Shown here: positions 25,635 to 35,044 of the stretch, piece after piece
Numbering within the stretch: position 1 is the stretch's first letter
How the letters are laid out: the number at the start of each line of letters is the position of its first letter
Assembly (NCBI RefSeq): GCF_039544205.1
Contig: NZ_BAABLF010000001.1
Location: forward strand, 62,001-126,000
From: Ferrimonas gelatinilytica
GTDB taxonomy: Bacteria; Pseudomonadota; Gammaproteobacteria; Enterobacterales; Shewanellaceae
Direction: 5' to 3'
Length of the DNA stretch: 64,000 nucleotides
Notes under the pieces: model-generated
Told to the model about the DNA's origin: nothing
Seen by the model: the letters and a program-made list of their open reading frames with translations, nothing else
Database searches by the model: none
Position numbers and translations under genes: made by a program

Positions 25635-26879
25635 TCACGTCGCCAGCACCTGCAAAAGTTGTCCGCAAAACCAGGCCATGTAGGTGCCCAATACATAACC
25701 GAGTACCGCCAGCAACACCCCCACCGGCGCCAAGGCGGGATGGAAGGCCGCCGCCACCACGGGAGCACTGGCGGCCCCACCGACGTTGGCCTGGCTGCCC
25801 ACCGCCATGTAAAACAGTGGCGCCCGGATCAGCCTGGCCACCAGCAGCATAATCGCGGCGTGCACCAACATCCAGATCGCCCCCAGCAGGAAGAACAGCG
25901 GCGCATCCAGCACCGCCTTGATGTCCATATGCATACCAATGGTGGCCACCAGCACGTAGATCCCCGCGGATCCCACTTTCGACGCGCCGCGGGACTCCAG
26001 CTTGTGGGCAGAAGTCATCGAGAGCAGCACGCCAAACGCGGTGGAGAGCACCATCAACCAGAAAAAGCCGGAATGCAATGAGTAGCGCTCCAGGTTGGGG
26101 TAATGCTCGGTAAACCAGGGGGCCAGAATATCAGCGCCGTAGTGAGCCAGACCGGTGGCACCGAAACCCACCGCCAGGATCAGCATCAGGTCGTGCAGCG
26201 ACGGGATCCGTGCATGTTCCGCCTGCCAGGCTTCCATCTTATCCCTCAGCGCATGCAGGGCGGTGGTATCCGCCTTGAGGCGTCGATCCCAGCTCGCGGC
26301 CCGGGGTACCATGATAAGCAGCACCGCCATCCAGGCGTTGGCCATCAGCACGTCCACCGCGATCATGGCGGAGAAGATCTCATCGCCAACGCCGTAGATC
26401 TCCTTCATCGCCGTCTGATTCGCCCCGCCGCCGATCCAGCTTCCGGCAATGGTGGTCATTCCCCGCCACACTGCGTCCGGACCGTTGCCATTGAGTAGCT
26501 CAGGAAAGAAAGTGGCGCTGATCAGCAGGGCCAGCGGTGCTCCCAGGACGATCCCCACCGTCCCGGCCAGGAACATGATGATCGCCTTGGGCCCCAGGGA
26601 GGTGATCGCCTTCAGATCCAGGTTAAGGGTCAGCAGGACCAGTGAGGTGGGTAGCAGGAATCGGGACGCCATGTGGTAGAGGGTGTCGTCGCTGCCATCG
26701 ATGACACCAAAGCTGTTGAGCAGAGAAGGGATGAAATAACACAGCAACAGGGCAGGCACGAAGCGGTAGACGCCTCGCCACAGCGGGTGATTACTGTGGC
26801 TGGTGAAAAACACCGCCCCCAGCACCACCATCAATAATCCCAGCACCGAAGCGGGGTTACTGATCACAACGGACTCCAT
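25635..26879 (-). CDS. DUF819 family membrane transporter-like protein
   Basis: A 414-aa polytopic inner-membrane protein with about 11 hydrophobic segments and the DUF819 (YjcL-like) signatures GSWIGGGANQTAMKEIYG and GSQANVGGAASAPVVAAAF. These look like a duplicated core as in transporters of the bile/arsenite or glutamate superfamilies, but the substrate is unknown. It lies 34 bp upstream of kdsA in the same direction and may be co-transcribed with it. A hairpin separates it from sirB2. Confidence 0.9.
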   Translation of the reverse strand: MESVVISNPASVLGLLMVVLGAVFFTSHSNHPLWRGVYRFVPALLLCYFIPSLLNSFGVIDGSDDTLYHMASRFLLPTSLVLLTLNLDLKAITSLGPKAIIMFLAGTVGIVLGAPLALLISATFFPELLNGNGPDAVWRGMTTIAGSWIGGGANQTAMKEIYGVGDEIFSAMIAVDVLMANAWMAVLLIMVPRAASWDRRLKADTTALHALRDKMEAWQAEHARIPSLHDLMLILAVGFGATGLAHYGADILAPWFTEHYPNLERYSLHSGFFWLMVLSTAFGVLLSMTSAHKLESRGASKVGSAGIYVLVATIGMHMDIKAVLDAPLFFLLGAIWMLVHAAIMLLVARLIRAPLFYMAVGSQANVGGAASAPVVAAAFHPALAPVGVLLAVLGYVLGTYMAWFCGQLLQVLAT

Positions 26880-26902
26880 ATTGGCTCCTGATTAATGCAC
26901 AA

Positions 26903-26920
26903 CGGGGCCCTTTGGCCCCG
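26903..26920 (-). terminator. Hairpin after sirB2, possible terminator
   Basis: Stem CGGGGCC/GGCCCCG is present but the following T-tract is weak. Confidence 0.4.
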
Positions 26921-26944
26921 TAATGGAAGGAAGAGCGGCTCTTG

Positions 26945-27334
26945 TCAGCTTAGTAACATTGGGCTTTTCGTGACGGCCAACACCGCCATGTAGTAGACCC
27001 AACCCAATGCTCCGAGAAAGGCCACCACCTTAAACACCCGCCCCCGTTGCAATTTGAAGGTGAGGACGCCCAGAAAAATATAGGCCACCATTGCCAACAG
27101 CTTCTCCGTCAGCCAGGCATCCCGCAGCGGCATCCAGCCCGCCACCATGATCAGCGCGATACCGCTGAGCAGCAGCAGTGTATCCAGCACATGGGGGACG
27201 ATCTTCACCCACTTACGCTGCATCAGGCCGGAGCCCATCATCGACCAGATAAAGCGCAGCACGAAGAGGCCAACGCTCAAGCCGATCAGAGTTAGGTGGG
27301 TGTGCTTAAGACCCTCATACATCATCGAGTTCAT
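26945..27334 (-). CDS. sirB2: SirB2 family membrane protein
   Basis: A 129-aa inner-membrane protein with four hydrophobic helices; YEGLKHTHLTLIGLSVGLFVLRF and WVKIVPHVLDTLLLLSGIAL are family signatures. SirB2 was named in Salmonella invasion gene regulation, but its biochemical role is unknown and it is widespread in non-pathogens. It lies between prmC and kdsA as in E. coli; the sirB1 gene that usually accompanies it is missing. Confidence 0.9.
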   Translation of the reverse strand: MNSMMYEGLKHTHLTLIGLSVGLFVLRFIWSMMGSGLMQRKWVKIVPHVLDTLLLLSGIALIMVAGWMPLRDAWLTEKLLAMVAYIFLGVLTFKLQRGRVFKVVAFLGALGWVYYMAVLAVTKSPMLLS

Positions 27335-27396
27335 TCCTTAAATCAATGTTTTCCTAATCCTATCCGGCCAGCTTGTGGCTGTATAGGGCAACGAGA

Positions 27397-28275
27397 TCAT
27401 TTGCTGCTGTTTTCCCCGGGCCAGACCCCCTGGGTAAAGCGATCGCGCCGACCAAGATCCTGCCCGGTTTTCACCTCTGTCAGCCCCGCTGCGGTAAACA
27501 GATCCCGGACCGCCGCGCCCTGGTCATAACCGTGCTCCACCATCAGCACGCCACCGGGCGTAAGGTGCTGCGGTGCCTCCAGCGCGATCTGCTCAATATC
27601 CGCCAGCCCACGGTTAGCGGCGATAAGCGCCGATTTGGGCTCGAAACGCACATCGCCCTGCTCCAGATGGTGATCCACCGGGTCGATGTAGGGCGGGTTG
27701 GAGATGATGAGATCGAAACGACGTCCGGCCAAGGGGGCGTACCAGCTGCCCTGATGAACGGTAACCGGCAGTGCCAAGCGGGCGGCGTTGCGCCGGGCCA
27801 GCGCTGCCGCCTCGGCACTGTACTCTACCGCCTCCAACTGCCAATGGGGGCGTTCGCTGGCCAGCGCCAGGGCGATGGCGCCGGTGCCGGTACCCAGATC
27901 CACCACGCGGGCCTCGTCGGCTAACGGCAGGCCCAGCGCCGCCTCTACCAGGGACTCGGTTTCCGGCCTCGGGATCAAGGTACTGGGGTTGCTCTCCAGC
28001 GTCAGGGTCCAGAAATCCCGCTCCCCGGTGATGTGCGCCACCGGCTCACCGGAGAAGCGCCGGTCGAGATCCGCCGCCAGCTGCGCCTGCATCGCTTCAT
28101 CCAGCAGGTGCTCGGGCCAGGTAAAGAGAAAGCTTCGGGGCTTGCCCAGGCGATGGAGCAGCAGCACCTCGGCATCGACGGCAGGGCTCTCCGGATCGCT
28201 CTGGCTCTTATCGTGCGCCAGGCGCGCCGAGGCCTCAGCCAGCCACTGGTCGATGCGCACTGGCGCCTTACTCAT
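27397..28275 (-). CDS. prmC: Peptide chain release factor N5-glutamine methyltransferase
   Basis: A 292-aa SAM methyltransferase that methylates the GGQ glutamine of release factors. The helical N-terminal domain with RPETE precedes the Rossmann domain with VVDLGTGTGAIALALA and the catalytic NPPYIDP. It overlaps the end of prfA by 8 bp, which is the normal arrangement and keeps the modifier with its substrate. Confidence 0.96.
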   Translation of the reverse strand: MSKAPVRIDQWLAEASARLAHDKSQSDPESPAVDAEVLLLHRLGKPRSFLFTWPEHLLDEAMQAQLAADLDRRFSGEPVAHITGERDFWTLTLESNPSTLIPRPETESLVEAALGLPLADEARVVDLGTGTGAIALALASERPHWQLEAVEYSAEAAALARRNAARLALPVTVHQGSWYAPLAGRRFDLIISNPPYIDPVDHHLEQGDVRFEPKSALIAANRGLADIEQIALEAPQHLTPGGVLMVEHGYDQGAAVRDLFTAAGLTEVKTGQDLGRRDRFTQGVWPGENSSK

Positions 28276-29347
28276 CCGCCAGTGCCGCCAGAAGATCCGC
28301 CTGATGCTCCTGCAAGATGGGCTCCATCAAGGCGTTGAGATCCCCCTCCAGCACCTCGTTGAGGCGGTAGAGAGTGAGGTTGATGCGGTGATCAGACACC
28401 CGCCCCTGGGGATAGTTGTAGGTGCGGATCCGCTCGGAGCGGTCACCGGAGGTCACCAAGGATCGCCGGGTATCGGTTTCCGCCTGCTTGCGACGGGCAT
28501 CTTCTGCCGCCTGCAGACGCGCCGACAGGACTGCCATCGCCTTGGCCCGGTTCTTATGCTGGGAGCGCTCATCCTGACACTCCACCACGGTTCCAGTGGG
28601 CAGGTGCGTAATACGGATGGCGGAGTCGGTTTTGTTCACGTGCTGACCGCCAGCCCCGGAGGCCCGGAAGGTATCGACTTTCAGATCCGCCGGGTTGATC
28701 TCGATCGCTTCCGCTTCCGGGATCTCCGGCATCACCACCACGGTACAGGCGGAGGTATGGATCCGTCCCTGGGACTCGGTGGCCGGCACCCGCTGGACCC
28801 GGTGGCCACCGGATTCGAACTTCATGATGCCGTAAACCCCCTCGCCAGAGAACTTGGCGATGACCTCCTTGTAGCCGCCGTGCTCGCCATCGCTGCTGGA
28901 CATCAACTCCACCTTCCAGCCCTTCTGTTCGGCGTAGCGGCTGTACATCCGCAGCAGATCGCCGGCGAAGATCGCCGCCTCGTCGCCACCGGCGCCGGCG
29001 CGGATCTCCACAAAAGCGTTGTTGTCGTCGTTGGGGTCCTTGGGCAGCAACAGGATCTGGAGCTCGGCCTCCAGGTGTTCGCAGCGCGCCTTGGCTTCCT
29101 CCTGCTCCTCTTTGGCCATTTCGGCCATGTCAGGATCAGAGAGCATCTCTTCGGCGGTCTCGATGTCCTCCTGGCTCTGCTGGTACGCCCGGAAGGCCTT
29201 CACCACCTCCTCAAGTTGCGCGTACTCTTTGGAGAGGGAACGAAAACGATCCTGGTCGGCAATCACGTCGGACTCCCCCAACAGTGCCTGGACCTCCTCG
29301 TAGCGCTCTACCAAGCCTTCCAACTTCGCGTAAACAGACGGTTTCAT
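28268..29347 (-). CDS. prfA: Peptide chain release factor 1
   Basis: A 359-aa class I release factor reading UAA and UAG. The codon-recognition loop has PATES (P-x-T type of RF1) and the catalytic loop has GAGGQHVNKTDS with the GGQ glutamine. The length and all domains are normal. It lies in the hemA-prfA-prmC operon. Confidence 0.97.
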   Translation of the reverse strand: MKPSVYAKLEGLVERYEEVQALLGESDVIADQDRFRSLSKEYAQLEEVVKAFRAYQQSQEDIETAEEMLSDPDMAEMAKEEQEEAKARCEHLEAELQILLLPKDPNDDNNAFVEIRAGAGGDEAAIFAGDLLRMYSRYAEQKGWKVELMSSSDGEHGGYKEVIAKFSGEGVYGIMKFESGGHRVQRVPATESQGRIHTSACTVVVMPEIPEAEAIEINPADLKVDTFRASGAGGQHVNKTDSAIRITHLPTGTVVECQDERSQHKNRAKAMAVLSARLQAAEDARRKQAETDTRRSLVTSGDRSERIRTYNYPQGRVSDHRINLTLYRLNEVLEGDLNALMEPILQEHQADLLAALADE

Positions 29348-29367
29348 CGCACACCTTATACAGACAC

Positions 29368-29392
29368 AACGGCCCGTATCAGACGGGCCGTT
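29368..29392. repeat. Hairpin between hemA and prfA
   Basis: A perfect 10-bp stem AACGGCCCGT/ACGGGCCGTT with a 5-nt loop. There is no good T-tract on the minus strand, so it may be an attenuator or processing site rather than a terminator. Confidence 0.5.
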
Positions 29393-29419
29393 GTTAAAAA
29401 GTTCATCGAATATCGAAAC

Positions 29420-30670
29420 TTAATTGTCGTTGATCCCTAAGGCCGAGCGCAAGAGATCCAGGCTGTCCAGGTCCCCCTGACGGGCGGCCTTGGAGAGCGC
29501 CTGGGTGGGGGCATGAATCAACCTGTTGGTCAGTTTATTGGCCAATTCGTTAAGCACCGCCTCCGGATCCGCCCCCTGCTCCAGCCGCTCCAGTGCCCGG
29601 GCCAATGCCGCCCGCTTGAGCTCTTCACTCTGGGTACGGAAGGACTTGATGGTGGCAACCGAGTCCAGTCCCCGCAGCCACTGGACAAACTCCTGGGACT
29701 GCTGCTGGGCGATAAGTTCCGCCTGCTCCGCAGCTTGCAGACGATTTTTCATGTTTTTCTGCACGATCCCCTGGAGATCGTCGACGGTGTAGAGGTAGGC
29801 ATTTTCCAGATCCGCCACCTCGGACTCGATATCCCGGGGAACGGCGATGTCCACCAACAGCATCGCCTGCTGCCGCCGCTTCTTGAGCGCGTTTTCCACC
29901 ATCCCCTTGCCGAGGATCGGCAGGGGGGACGCGGTAGAGCTGATGACGATGTCACATTCGTGGAGATGTTCAGGGATCTGCGGCAGGGTGATCGCCTGGC
30001 CGTTGAACTCGGCGGCCATCCCCTCGGCCCGGGCCAGGGTGCGGTTGGCGACGATAAGGTCGGTCGCCCCCTGCTCGCTTAGGTGACGGGCCACCAGTTC
30101 GACCGTCTCCCCGGCCCCCACCAGCATCACCCGGCTGCGGGAGAGATCATCAAAGATATGCTTGGCGAGGTTCACCGCGGCAAAGGCAACAGAGACCGCG
30201 GAGGCGCCAATCTCGGTTTCGGTGCGGATCTGTTTAGCGACCTTGAAGGTGTGTTGAAACAAGCGGTCGAGGGTGTGGGCGATGGTGCCGACTTCACGGG
30301 CATCAAAGAAGGCTTTCTTAATCTGCCCGAGGATCTGGGGCTCTCCGAGCACCAGCGAGTCGAGTCCGGCGGAGACCCTTAGCAGGTGCTGCACCGCCTT
30401 CTGGCCGGTATGCATATAGAGGCAACTGCGCAGCTCCTCCTCATCCAGGTTGTGGAACTGGCTCAACCAATGGATCAACTGTTCACTTTCAACCTGGTTG
30501 GTATAGAGCTCAGTCCGATTACAGGTTGATACGATCACCGCTTCCCCGGTGCGGGTCTGGGCAGCCAGACTTCTCAGCGCATCACTGAGGATGTCTGGCC
30601 CGAATGCCACTTTCTCCCGCAGCGCAACACTGGCGGTCTTGTGATTGATCCCGATAGCAACTAACGTCAT
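29420..30670 (-). CDS. hemA: Glutamyl-tRNA reductase
   Basis: A 416-aa enzyme that reduces glutamyl-tRNA to glutamate-1-semialdehyde, the first step of haem synthesis. The start MTLVAIGINHKTASVALREKV is the family start; the longer frame upstream is not. The catalytic cysteine is in VSTCNRTELY, the NADPH site in VMLVGAGETVELVARHL, and the C-terminal dimerisation helices are complete. It diverges from lolB with 167 bp between, a region that contains a 20-bp tandem repeat. Confidence 0.97.
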   Translation of the reverse strand: MTLVAIGINHKTASVALREKVAFGPDILSDALRSLAAQTRTGEAVIVSTCNRTELYTNQVESEQLIHWLSQFHNLDEEELRSCLYMHTGQKAVQHLLRVSAGLDSLVLGEPQILGQIKKAFFDAREVGTIAHTLDRLFQHTFKVAKQIRTETEIGASAVSVAFAAVNLAKHIFDDLSRSRVMLVGAGETVELVARHLSEQGATDLIVANRTLARAEGMAAEFNGQAITLPQIPEHLHECDIVISSTASPLPILGKGMVENALKKRRQQAMLLVDIAVPRDIESEVADLENAYLYTVDDLQGIVQKNMKNRLQAAEQAELIAQQQSQEFVQWLRGLDSVATIKSFRTQSEELKRAALARALERLEQGADPEAVLNELANKLTNRLIHAPTQALSKAARQGDLDSLDLLRSALGINDN

Positions 30671-30703
30671 GGCAAAAATAGCGAATGGCCCCGTTTCTTC
30701 TTT

Positions 30704-30743
30704 AATCCTTGGCGCAGAGCAATAATCCTTGGCGCAGAGCAAT
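30704..30743. repeat. 20-bp perfect tandem repeat in the hemA/lolB intergenic region
   Basis: AATCCTTGGCGCAGAGCAAT occurs twice head to tail, 34 bp upstream of hemA, where it may overlap the promoter. Confidence 0.95.
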
Positions 30744-30837
30744 TCTATGCCCAAAGCGTGCCTTGAAGAAATATTTATCGGACAGAACGGCATCATTCCC
30801 GTCATGAATGCGGCCAGGCGCACAAAGTAGGACAAAA

Positions 30838-31431
30838 ATGCTTAACCTTTTTAATAAAACTCTTCCCGCAGTGTTACTTAGCCTGGTGCTTCATGGCTGT
30901 GCCAGTTACCGAGCCCCCGACCTGAGCGATACCATCGCCCAACAGGACGATTGGCTGCTTAGGGGGAAACTGGGCGTGATCACCCCCGATGAGCGACTCT
31001 CCGCCAACCTGCACTGGCGCCACCTGGGACGAAGCGGCCAGGACGACCTGCGCCTGACCAACCCCTTCGGTGGCACCGTATTAAGCCTCAGTGCCCAACC
31101 CGGCCTGGCGAACGTTACCCTGGACGGCCAGCACTACAGTGGCAGCAGCGCAGAACAGCTGATCCGCCGCCTCACCGGCTGGCAACTGCCCCTGTCCCAA
31201 CTCAGCGCCTACCTGCTGGGGGATCCCGGCAACAACCCCTCCACGGTGTACGATGCCGATGGCAACCCGCTGTCGCTGACGCTGATCCACCCGCAAAGCG
31301 GCGAGTCCTGGCTACTCACTTACCAGGGCTGGCAGCAGCTATCCGGTTACAAGGTGCCGCGGCAACTGGAGTTGCGCCAAAACGGTCAGCGCATAAAATT
31401 GGCCATCTCCTTCTGGCAACCGGAACCCTAA
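30838..31431 (+). CDS. lolB: Outer-membrane lipoprotein receptor LolB
   Basis: A 197-aa lipoprotein that receives lipoproteins from LolA and inserts them in the outer membrane. A signal peptide ends in LVLHGC (lipidated Cys21). The mature part has the LolB pattern DDWLLRGKLGVITPDERLSANLHW, the RLTGWQLPL segment and YQGWQQLSGYKVPRQLEL near the end. The start at 30838 gives the proper signal. It is 3 bp upstream of ispE, as in E. coli. Confidence 0.95.
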   Translation: MLNLFNKTLPAVLLSLVLHGCASYRAPDLSDTIAQQDDWLLRGKLGVITPDERLSANLHWRHLGRSGQDDLRLTNPFGGTVLSLSAQPGLANVTLDGQHYSGSSAEQLIRRLTGWQLPLSQLSAYLLGDPGNNPSTVYDADGNPLSLTLIHPQSGESWLLTYQGWQQLSGYKVPRQLELRQNGQRIKLAISFWQPEP

Positions 31432-31434
31432 TCC

Positions 31435-32301
31435 ATGCACTCAGCCTTCACCGACTGGTGGCCAGCCCCGGCCAAGCTCAATCTCTGCCTCCACATCAAC
31501 GGTCGGCGTGCGGACGGCTACCACGAGCTACAGACCCTGTTCCAGTTCATCGACTGGGGTGACCGCCTGCGTTTTCGCCTGCGCCAGGATGGGGAGATCA
31601 CCCTCTCTCCGGCGCTGCCCGGTGTTCCGAGCGAACAGAACCTGATTGTCCGTGCCGCCCGTGCCCTGCAACAGCACACCGGCACCGGTCTGGGTGCGGA
31701 TATCGAGCTGGATAAGCGCCTGCCAATGGGCGGGGGGATCGGTGGGGGCTCCTCCGATGCGGCCACCACGTTGGTGGCGCTCAATTCACTGTGGCAAACC
31801 GCAGTCGATGAGGACACCCTGGCCGAGCTGGGGTTGAAGCTCGGGGCGGATGTTCCCGTCTTCGTTCGTGGCCGGGCCGCGATGGCCGACGGCGTTGGCG
31901 AACAACTGCGCCCGGTCGAGGTCGACGAACCCTGGTACCTGGTGGTGGCACCGGATGCCGAGGTGAGTACTGCCGCGGTGTTTACCCATCCCGATCTGCC
32001 CCGTGACACCCCCAAGATCCCGGGGCTTGAACGTCAGCCGGAGCAGTGGAAAAACGACTGCCAACCACTGGTTTGCGGCCTCTACCCCCAAGTTGCAAAG
32101 GCGCTGGCCAGATTGCTAGACTATGCGCCGTCAAAAATGACCGGTACCGGCAGCTGCGTTTTCGCCGTGTTCACTGACGAAAACAGTGCACGGGCAGCCC
32201 GGGAGGCGCTTCCGCGGGACTGGGTGGCACATGTCGCCAAGGGCTGTAATCGCTCTCCCCTTCTGCTTCGTCGCGACAGCGCCGATTCGGTCATAGAGTA
32301 A
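31435..32301 (+). CDS. ispE: 4-diphosphocytidyl-2-C-methylerythritol kinase
   Basis: A 288-aa GHMP kinase of the MEP isoprenoid pathway. It has the N-terminal PAPAKLNLCLHINGRRADGYHEL, the ATP loop PMGGGIGGGSSDAAT and the C-terminal MTGTGSCVFAVF. All motifs are intact. It follows lolB by 3 bp. Confidence 0.97.
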   Translation: MHSAFTDWWPAPAKLNLCLHINGRRADGYHELQTLFQFIDWGDRLRFRLRQDGEITLSPALPGVPSEQNLIVRAARALQQHTGTGLGADIELDKRLPMGGGIGGGSSDAATTLVALNSLWQTAVDEDTLAELGLKLGADVPVFVRGRAAMADGVGEQLRPVEVDEPWYLVVAPDAEVSTAAVFTHPDLPRDTPKIPGLERQPEQWKNDCQPLVCGLYPQVAKALARLLDYAPSKMTGTGSCVFAVFTDENSARAAREALPRDWVAHVAKGCNRSPLLLRRDSADSVIE

Positions 32302-32565
32302 ACGTCGTCTCGGCTCGACCGAGCACCATCGGCACCGTGCCACGGGAACAAGATAAGGACAGAACCTTGGTTTCCATGATGCGGTATCGACTCAGGATTG
32401 CCCCCTCCCCACCGGGGGAGGAACAGTCCAGGAGGCCGGGCTTTGGCTCAACGCCTCCTTGGTGTGAGAGAGGAACGACAACGGTTCCAACATTAGGATC
32501 CTTACGAGGGTTATGGATGTCGACGGGCATCCACTCCCAAAGCCAACATGCCTGAGGTTTATCTC
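32302..32565 (+). other. Long prs leader region
   Basis: A stretch of 264 bp separates ispE from prs. It contains a GC-rich hairpin near 32402-32421 (CCTCCCC/GGGGAGG) but no supported gene. E. coli prs also has a long untranslated leader, so a regulatory transcript is likely here; no known riboswitch was recognised. Confidence 0.45.
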
Positions 32566-33513
32566 GTGCCCGACATTAAGCTGTTTACCGGCAACGCCAA
32601 CCCGGAACTAGCGAAACTCATCGCCCAACGCCTCTACTCAACCCTCGGCGACGCCGAAGTTGGCCGTTTCTCCGACGGCGAGATCAGCGTCCAGATCAAC
32701 GAAAACGTTCGCGGCTCTGACGTCTTCATCATCCAATCCACCTGCGCGCCCACGAACGACAACCTGATGGAACTGGTGGTCATGGTCGACGCCCTGCGTC
32801 GTGCCTCTGCCGGCCGCATCACCGCCGTGATCCCCTATTTCGGCTACGCCCGTCAGGATCGCCGCGTTCGTTCCGCTCGTGTGCCTATCACCGCCAAAGT
32901 GGTTGCTGACTTCCTCTCCAGCGTCGGTGTTGACCGGGTGCTGACCTGTGACCTGCACGCTGAACAGATCCAGGGCTTCTTCGATGTCCCGGTGGACAAC
33001 GTGTTCGGCAGCCCGGTACTGCTGGAAGATATGCAACGCCGTAACCTGGATAACCCGGTTGTGGTCTCCCCGGACATCGGTGGTGTAGTGCGTGCCCGCG
33101 CCGTCGCCAAGCTGCTGGATGACAGCGACCTGGCGATCATCGACAAACGTCGTCCCCGCGCCAACGTATCCCAGGTGATGCACATCATCGGGGATGTCAA
33201 AGATCGTGACTGCATCATCGTCGATGACATGATCGATACCGGTGGCACCCTGTGCAAAGCTGCCGAGGCACTCAAAGCCCAAGGCGCCCGCCGTGTCTTC
33301 GCCTACGCCACTCACCCGATCTTCTCCGGTGACGCTCCGAAGAACATCGCGGAGTCGGTCATCGACGAAGTGATCGTGACCGATACCGTGCCGCTGTCCG
33401 ATGCTATGAAGGCCACCGGCCGCGTGACCCAACTGACCATGTCCGGTGTGATGGCCGAGGCGATCCGTCGGGTTAGCAACGAAGAGTCCATCTCCGCCAT
33501 GTTTGAGCACTAA
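32566..33513 (+). CDS. prs: Ribose-phosphate pyrophosphokinase
   Basis: A 315-aa enzyme making PRPP from ribose 5-phosphate and ATP. The GTG start gives VPDIKLFTGNANPEL, the same start type and length as E. coli Prs; the upstream in-frame ATG at 32548 would add six residues outside the family. Key segments are RQDRRVRSARVPITAK, DLHAEQIQGFFD and the PRPP loop DDMIDTGGTL. The sequence is very highly conserved. Confidence 0.97.
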   Translation: MPDIKLFTGNANPELAKLIAQRLYSTLGDAEVGRFSDGEISVQINENVRGSDVFIIQSTCAPTNDNLMELVVMVDALRRASAGRITAVIPYFGYARQDRRVRSARVPITAKVVADFLSSVGVDRVLTCDLHAEQIQGFFDVPVDNVFGSPVLLEDMQRRNLDNPVVVSPDIGGVVRARAVAKLLDDSDLAIIDKRRPRANVSQVMHIIGDVKDRDCIIVDDMIDTGGTLCKAAEALKAQGARRVFAYATHPIFSGDAPKNIAESVIDEVIVTDTVPLSDAMKATGRVTQLTMSGVMAEAIRRVSNEESISAMFEH

Positions 33514-33537
33514 GTCGCGCTCAAAACGGCAACAAAA

Positions 33538-33572
33538 ACGCCCCGCCAGGTCAACCTGACGGGGCGTTTTTT
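33538..33572 (+). terminator. Terminator of prs
   Basis: A stem ACGCCCCG-CAGGT/CCTG-CGGGGCGT with a short loop is followed by TTTTTT, 24 bp after the stop. Confidence 0.9.
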
Positions 33573-33749
33573 CACCGCCGTTTTGCCCCTCCCGCCTCCT
33601 TGGTGGTAAACTGCCGCGCCTTTGTCTGTTGCCGACACGCCGTTTTCCTGGGTGACAAAGACGCCCAAGCCGGCGTGGTTGGTATATAAGGAAAGAGACC
33701 CGTTTCTGGTCGCGGAAACGGGCAACACACCACACAAGGAGAAAGATCG

Positions 33750-34421
33750 ATGTCAGATTTTGAGTTTGATGCCGAGATCCGTACCGATTTGGGCACCGGA
33801 GCGAGCCGCCGGTTGCGTCGGGAAGGGCAGGTACCCGCGGTGCTGTACGGTGGAGACAAAGAACCCCTGTCCCTGACGCTGTCCCACAACGCCGTCAACC
33901 GGGCCCAGGAAAATGAGGCATTTTACAGCCATGTGCTGACCCTCAACATCAACGGGAAGAAGCAAGAAGTGATCGTCAAGGCGATCCAGCGCCATCCCTA
34001 CAAACCCAAACTGTTGCACCTGGACTTCCAGCGCATCGTGCGTGGCGAAGCGATGAACGCCACCGTACCTCTTCACTTCATCAATGAAGAGGAGAGCCCG
34101 GGCGTTCGTGCCGGTGGCACAGTGATGCATCTGCTTAACGAAGTGGAAGTGCACTGTCTGCCCAAAGATCTGCCTGAGTTTATCGAGGTGGATATCGTCG
34201 CGCTGGACAATGGCCAAAGTCTGCACCTGACCGACATCACGCTGCCCAAAGGGGTTGAGTTGGTTGCTCTGAGCAAAGGTGAAGACAGCCAGGATCTCTC
34301 CGTTGTCACCATGCGACCGCCCAGAGGCGCCAGCGAGGAAGATGAAGCGGAAGAGAGCGAGGAGCCGAGCGTCACTAACGGTGAAGGTGACGGTGACAGC
34401 GAAACCAAGTCAGAAGAGTAA
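33750..34421 (+). CDS. rplY: 50S ribosomal protein bL25, CTC form
   Basis: A 223-aa 5S rRNA-binding protein. Residues 1-95 are the L25 fold (GTGASRRLRREGQVPAVLYG, AIQRHPYKPKLLHLDFQRI). Residues 100-190 are the extra C-terminal TL5/CTC domain, and the tail is very acidic (EEDEAEESEEPS). E. coli L25 has only the first domain (94 aa). The ATG has AAGGAGAAAG upstream. It is followed after 2 bp by pth. Confidence 0.95.
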   Translation: MSDFEFDAEIRTDLGTGASRRLRREGQVPAVLYGGDKEPLSLTLSHNAVNRAQENEAFYSHVLTLNINGKKQEVIVKAIQRHPYKPKLLHLDFQRIVRGEAMNATVPLHFINEEESPGVRAGGTVMHLLNEVEVHCLPKDLPEFIEVDIVALDNGQSLHLTDITLPKGVELVALSKGEDSQDLSVVTMRPPRGASEEDEAEESEEPSVTNGEGDGDSETKSEE

Positions 34422-34423
34422 CG

Positions 34424-35020
34424 GTGAGCAGTAATATCCGTTTAATCGTGGGCCTGGCAAATCCAGGCCCCGAATACGCCAACACCCGCCATAACGCGGG
34501 TGAATGGCTGATCAAAGAGCTGGCGCGCCAGCACAACGTATCCCTGAAGGCTGAGAGCAAGTTTTTCGGCCTGACCGGCCGAATCCAGAGTGCCGGCCAG
34601 GATCTGCGACTGCTGATCCCCACGACCTTTATGAACCTCTCCGGCAAGGCAGTGGGCGCCCTGGCCCACTTCTATGGTTTCGAGCCGGAGGAGATCCTGG
34701 TGGTCCACGATGAGCTGGATCTCCCACCCGGCGTTGCCCGCATAAAGCAGGGCGGTGGCCACGGAGGTCACAACGGGCTCAAAGACATCATTGCCCGCCT
34801 GGGCAACAACAAGAATTTCTACCGGCTGCGCGTCGGCATCGGCCACCCTGGCGATCGCAACCGCGTGACCGGCTACGTGCTGGGCAAAGCCCCGGCCAGT
34901 GAGCAACGGGCCATGGACGAGGCCATTGACGAGGCGTGCCGCTGCGTCGACATCCTACTGAAGGATGGCATGACCAAGGCACAGAATCGCCTCCACGCTT
35001 TTTCGGCCCAACCGGCCTAA
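34424..35020 (+). CDS. pth: Peptidyl-tRNA hydrolase
   Basis: A 198-aa enzyme that frees tRNA from prematurely released peptidyl-tRNA. VGLANPGPEYANTRHNAGEW carries the catalytic His, VHDELDLPPG the Asp, and GGHGGHNGLKDI is another family block. The start is GTG, two bases after the rplY stop, which indicates translational coupling. Confidence 0.96.
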   Translation: MSSNIRLIVGLANPGPEYANTRHNAGEWLIKELARQHNVSLKAESKFFGLTGRIQSAGQDLRLLIPTTFMNLSGKAVGALAHFYGFEPEEILVVHDELDLPPGVARIKQGGGHGGHNGLKDIIARLGNNKNFYRLRVGIGHPGDRNRVTGYVLGKAPASEQRAMDEAIDEACRCVDILLKDGMTKAQNRLHAFSAQPA

Positions 35021-35044
35021 CAGACGACAAAGGTTAACATCACC

